A stretch of DNA of 8,839 nucleotides from Desulfobulbaceae bacterium (GTDB lineage: Bacteria; Desulfobacterota; Desulfobulbia; Desulfobulbales; Desulfobulbaceae): positions 1 through 8,839 of the forward strand of contig JALXCX010000030.1 in assembly GCA_026990725.1 (NCBI GenBank). Direction: 5' to 3'. Below the pieces are notes generated by a model. It was not told the DNA's origin, made no database searches, and worked only from the letters and a program-made list of their open reading frames with translations. The position numbers were made by a program, and so were the translations under genes. Each line of letters starts with the position of its first letter. The first letter of the stretch is position 1. Positions 6,398 to 8,839 of this stretch are shown in pieces.

Positions 6398-6425
6398 CTG
6401 AAAATCGTATACGCACATTTATTAT
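6398..6425 (+). promoter_or_regulatory. Weak candidate promoter for hrpA
   Basis: CTGAAA (6398-6403), a 16-base spacer and TATTAT (6420-6425) match the sigma70 consensus at four and five positions. An alternative is CTGAAA (6284-6289) with an 18-base spacer to TATACT (6308-6313). Neither is strong; the first would give a leader of about 35 bases before the hrpA ATG and overlaps the proposed galU promoter. Confidence 0.25.
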
Positions 6426-6452
6426 ATTACTCTTTCACCTTAAAGCTGTCTA
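6424..6452 (-). promoter_or_regulatory. Candidate promoter for galU-priA
   Basis: On the minus strand TAGACA (6452-6447) lies 17 bases before TAATAT (6429-6424), with five and four consensus matches. A perfect TATAAT (6426-6421) is also present but at a 20-base spacing. Transcription would start near 6415 and give a leader of about 290 bases before galU. No better match is seen closer to galU. Confidence 0.35.
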
Positions 6453-6467
6453 AAGTTTTTTTCTCTT

Positions 6468-8839
6468 ATGAACCTTCATTTTCCTGAAATTCTCCCAATA
6501 TCGGACAGTAAAGACGATATTATCTCAGCAATCCGTTCCCATCAGGTTGTCGTTGTTGCCGGTGATACAGGATCAGGAAAAACGACCCAGCTACCCAAAA
6601 TGTGCCTCATGGCAGGCAGGGGCGACAACGGATTAATAGGCTGCACCCAGCCCCGCCGCATTGCCGCCGTCTCAGTGGCAGAGAGAGTACAGGAAGAAAT
6701 CGGCAGACCCGAACTTGTCGGCTATAAAATCAGGTTTCATGACCTGACAAGCCAAAGGACCCGGATCAAATTCATGACCGATGGCGTACTGCTTGCAGAA
6801 ACACGCAGCAACCGGACATTAAGCCAGTATGACACAATTATCATCGATGAAGCCCATGAGCGAAGCCTGAACATAGATTTTTTACTGGGCTATCTTCATC
6901 AACTCCTGCCAGTTCGAAAAGACCTCAAGCTGATCATCTCGTCGGCGACCATGGATACGGAAAAATTTTCCAGCCATTTTTCAAACGCCCCCATTCTTGA
7001 GGTTTCAGGACGGACATATCCTGTAACCTATCAATACAGCCCGGCTGAGACTGCAACAGATGATGAGCTGAATATGGTAGAGCAGGCGGTCCGTGAGGTG
7101 ATAACGCTTGCCGAGACTCCTGGGGGTGGTGATATCCTTGTTTTCATGCCAACAGAAAGAGACATTAATGATACGGTCGCTCTTCTCCGAAAAAAACTCA
7201 CTCATCCGGCTTTAGTGTTACCTCTTTTTGGCCGTCTGCAGGGGGCTGATCAGCGAAAAATATTTCACCCCTCATCCCTGCGAAAAATCATTGTTTCCAC
7301 AAATGTTGCAGAAACTTCAATCACTGTCCCGGGCATACAGGCTGTGGTTGATACAGGGGTTGCAAGGATAGCCCAATACAATGTCCGGGCCGGCACAACC
7401 AGTCTTCCGGTCCAACGAATTTCCCGGGCAAGTTGTGATCAGCGTGCTGGAAGATGCGGCAGAACCGGCCCCGGAATCTGTGTCCGACTTTACAGTGAAG
7501 AAGATTATCAAAATCGCAGAGAATTTACACTCCCGGAGCTGCTTCGTTCGAATCTGGCTGAAGTTATCCTGCAGATGATCTCCCTGGGACTGGGCGATCC
7601 ACGTAAATTCCCCTTTCTCGAACCACCTGCCCCACGCGCTATTAATGACGGCTACCGGATTTTAAGAGAACTGGGTGCGATTTCTGCAGACAATCATCTC
7701 ACAAAAAGAGGAAAGATCATGGCAGGGCTCCCTCTTGATCCCCGATTATCAAGAATGATCATTGCCGGTGCAGAGCTCGGAGCCTTACGGGAGATCATTA
7801 TTATTGCCTCCATACTCTCCATTCAGGACCCCCGAATCAGGCCTGCTGAAAAAATTGCTCAGGCCAAACAGGCACACCAGGAATTTAATCATCCAGGATC
7901 TGATGTCCTGGGTTTTGTCAAGTTATGGGATAGCTGCAAAAATGCCATGCAGGGCAGGCAACAGGCAAAAGGATTACGAAAATTCTGCAAACAAAATTTT
8001 TGCTCATGGCAAAGAATGAGAGAGTGGTTTGACATTCATGACCAAATACTGCGAATTATAAAACAGCATAAAGAGTATTCTTTAAACGATGAACCCGCCC
8101 CTGCAGACGCCGTCCACCAGGCATTGACGGCCGGTTTTCTGCGAAACATCGGCATGCGCAAAAAAAAGAATGTCTATCAAATAAGTTCAAACCGTGAAGC
8201 TGTTATATTTCCTGGATCATCACTGTATAATACAGGGGGCCAATGGATTGTCACCACAGACTTTGTGCAGACATCCCAGCTATTTGCCCGTGTTGTGGCT
8301 AATATTAATGTTGACTGGCTGGAGAAACTTGGAGGCGATCTCTGCAAAAAATCCTGGTCAGATCCCAGATGGCACAAAAAATCAGGCCAGGTAATTGCTC
8401 TTGAAAAGGTCAGCCTGTTTGGCCTGGTGTTGACATCAGGACGCCGGATCAATTACGGCAGAATCAACAAACAAACAGCTCTTGAAGCCCGTGAGATTTT
8501 TATTCATGAAGCACTTATCAAGGGCAGCATTTCTGGAAACTACCCCTTTCTCAAGCATAATCTCGCAATGGCGAAACAGTTTGCGTCCATGGAAGATAAA
8601 ATGCGAAAACGTGGCATTGTCATGGACGAACAAGTCCTTTTTTCTTTTTACGATACACTCCTTGGTCGTGTTCATGACAGATTCACCTTAAACAGATTTT
8701 TAAAAAAGAAGGAATCAGACAAGTTTCTTTGGATGAACGAAGATGACATCTGTAAGATGCTGCCTGAAAGTGATGAGTTGTATCGTTTCCCGGATACGCT
8801 GCAGACAAACCGGGGGCCGCTGAAACTTTCATACCTGTT
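6468..8839 (+). CDS. hrpA: ATP-dependent RNA helicase HrpA, DEAH-box (3' end outside window)
   Basis: DEAH/RHA-family RNA helicase; in E. coli HrpA acts on mRNA processing and stalled ribosomes. The visible 790 residues hold Walker A GDTGSGKTTQ (32-41), TQPRRIAAVSVAERV (60-74), FMTDGVLLAE (102-111), DEAH (127-130), SATM (159-162), ILVFMPTERDI (223-233), STNVAETSITVPG (277-289) and QRAGRCGRTGPG (325-336). The winged-helix/HA2 region follows (about 355-530), then an OB-fold-like segment (about 550-660) with LEKVSLFGL and GRRINYGRI. The last part enters the HrpA-specific C-terminal region. Family members reach about 1300 residues, so some 500 remain outside. The ATG at 6468 is forced by an in-frame stop at 6441-6443. 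Its Shine-Dalgarno is poor and the core starts almost at once, without the roughly 70-residue N-terminal extension of E. coli HrpA. It is divergent from galU. Confidence 0.95.
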   Translation, partial: MNLHFPEILPISDSKDDIISAIRSHQVVVVAGDTGSGKTTQLPKMCLMAGRGDNGLIGCTQPRRIAAVSVAERVQEEIGRPELVGYKIRFHDLTSQRTRIKFMTDGVLLAETRSNRTLSQYDTIIIDEAHERSLNIDFLLGYLHQLLPVRKDLKLIISSATMDTEKFSSHFSNAPILEVSGRTYPVTYQYSPAETATDDELNMVEQAVREVITLAETPGGGDILVFMPTERDINDTVALLRKKLTHPALVLPLFGRLQGADQRKIFHPSSLRKIIVSTNVAETSITVPGIQAVVDTGVARIAQYNVRAGTTSLPVQRISRASCDQRAGRCGRTGPGICVRLYSEEDYQNRREFTLPELLRSNLAEVILQMISLGLGDPRKFPFLEPPAPRAINDGYRILRELGAISADNHLTKRGKIMAGLPLDPRLSRMIIAGAELGALREIIIIASILSIQDPRIRPAEKIAQAKQAHQEFNHPGSDVLGFVKLWDSCKNAMQGRQQAKGLRKFCKQNFCSWQRMREWFDIHDQILRIIKQHKEYSLNDEPAPADAVHQALTAGFLRNIGMRKKKNVYQISSNREAVIFPGSSLYNTGGQWIVTTDFVQTSQLFARVVANINVDWLEKLGGDLCKKSWSDPRWHKKSGQVIALEKVSLFGLVLTSGRRINYGRINKQTALEAREIFIHEALIKGSISGNYPFLKHNLAMAKQFASMEDKMRKRGIVMDEQVLFSFYDTLLGRVHDRFTLNRFLKKKESDKFLWMNEDDICKMLPESDELYRFPDTLQTNRGPLKLSYL

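Larger units (their letters stand above)
6127..6467. promoter_or_regulatory. Divergent galU/hrpA intergenic region with structured galU-strand leader
   Basis: This 341-base stretch has no long gene but is rich in dyads. Going down the galU strand: a candidate promoter (6452-6424), a 64-base imperfect stem (6394-6331) holding a short GC hairpin followed by six Ts, a hairpin enclosing a Shine-Dalgarno and ATG (6273-6251), an 18-codon frame (6261-6205), a perfect 7-bp hairpin (6217-6199), then the galU ribosome binding site. On the hrpA strand there are only weak promoter matches. The arrangement suggests post-initiation control of galU-priA, but no known riboswitch class is recognisable. Confidence 0.4.

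Noticed and set aside
1..8839. Hidden mobile element, CRISPR, toxin-antitoxin or defence system
   Set aside because: All long open frames resolve to six housekeeping genes; no transposase, integrase, regularly spaced repeats or unexplained gap longer than about 340 bases is present.

Overview
This window looks like ordinary chromosomal DNA from a Gram-negative bacterium. The kdsB gene implies KDO-containing lipopolysaccharide. The moderate base composition, the mdh-kdsB and galU-priA pairings and the long PriA suggest a deltaproteobacterial/Desulfobacterota-like host (Desulfobulbales would fit). That placement is an inference from general protein character, not from a search. I see no rRNA, tRNA, CRISPR array, insertion sequence, prophage or toxin/defence gene.

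Layout. Positions 1-832 (minus strand) hold the first 277 codons of a malate dehydrogenase gene (mdh) whose 3' end is outside the window. It follows kdsB (939-1706, minus), encoding the CMP-KDO synthetase of LPS core synthesis, after a gap of about 106 bases, so the two may be co-transcribed. A divergent intergenic region (1707-1908) holds a good sigma70-type promoter for kdsB, small palindromes near it and a hairpin just before the kdsB ribosome binding site. On its other side is rsmJ (1909-2682, plus), a 16S rRNA guanine methyltransferase. rsmJ converges on priA (2734-5217, minus), the replication-restart helicase. A short symmetric region between the two stop codons may serve both as a transcript end. 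priA lies 24 bases downstream of galU (5242-6126, minus), the UDP-glucose pyrophosphorylase, so galU-priA looks like one transcription unit. A 341-base divergent region (6127-6467) separates galU from hrpA (6468-8839 and beyond, plus), a DEAH-box RNA helicase cut by the right edge after 790 codons.

How they fit together. kdsB and galU both make activated sugars for the cell envelope (CMP-KDO and UDP-glucose). priA, rsmJ and hrpA are information-processing genes (replication restart, ribosome modification, RNA remodelling). mdh is central carbon metabolism. The set is a housekeeping neighbourhood rather than a dedicated pathway or defence island.

The least explained part is the galU/hrpA intergenic region. 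Read on the galU strand it contains a possible promoter, a long imperfect stem with competing pairings and a U-run, an 18-codon reading frame with its own Shine-Dalgarno whose start can be enclosed in a hairpin, and a perfect 7-bp hairpin at the end of that frame. This resembles a structured, possibly attenuating, leader for galU-priA. It is a hypothesis from one sequence and needs comparative support.
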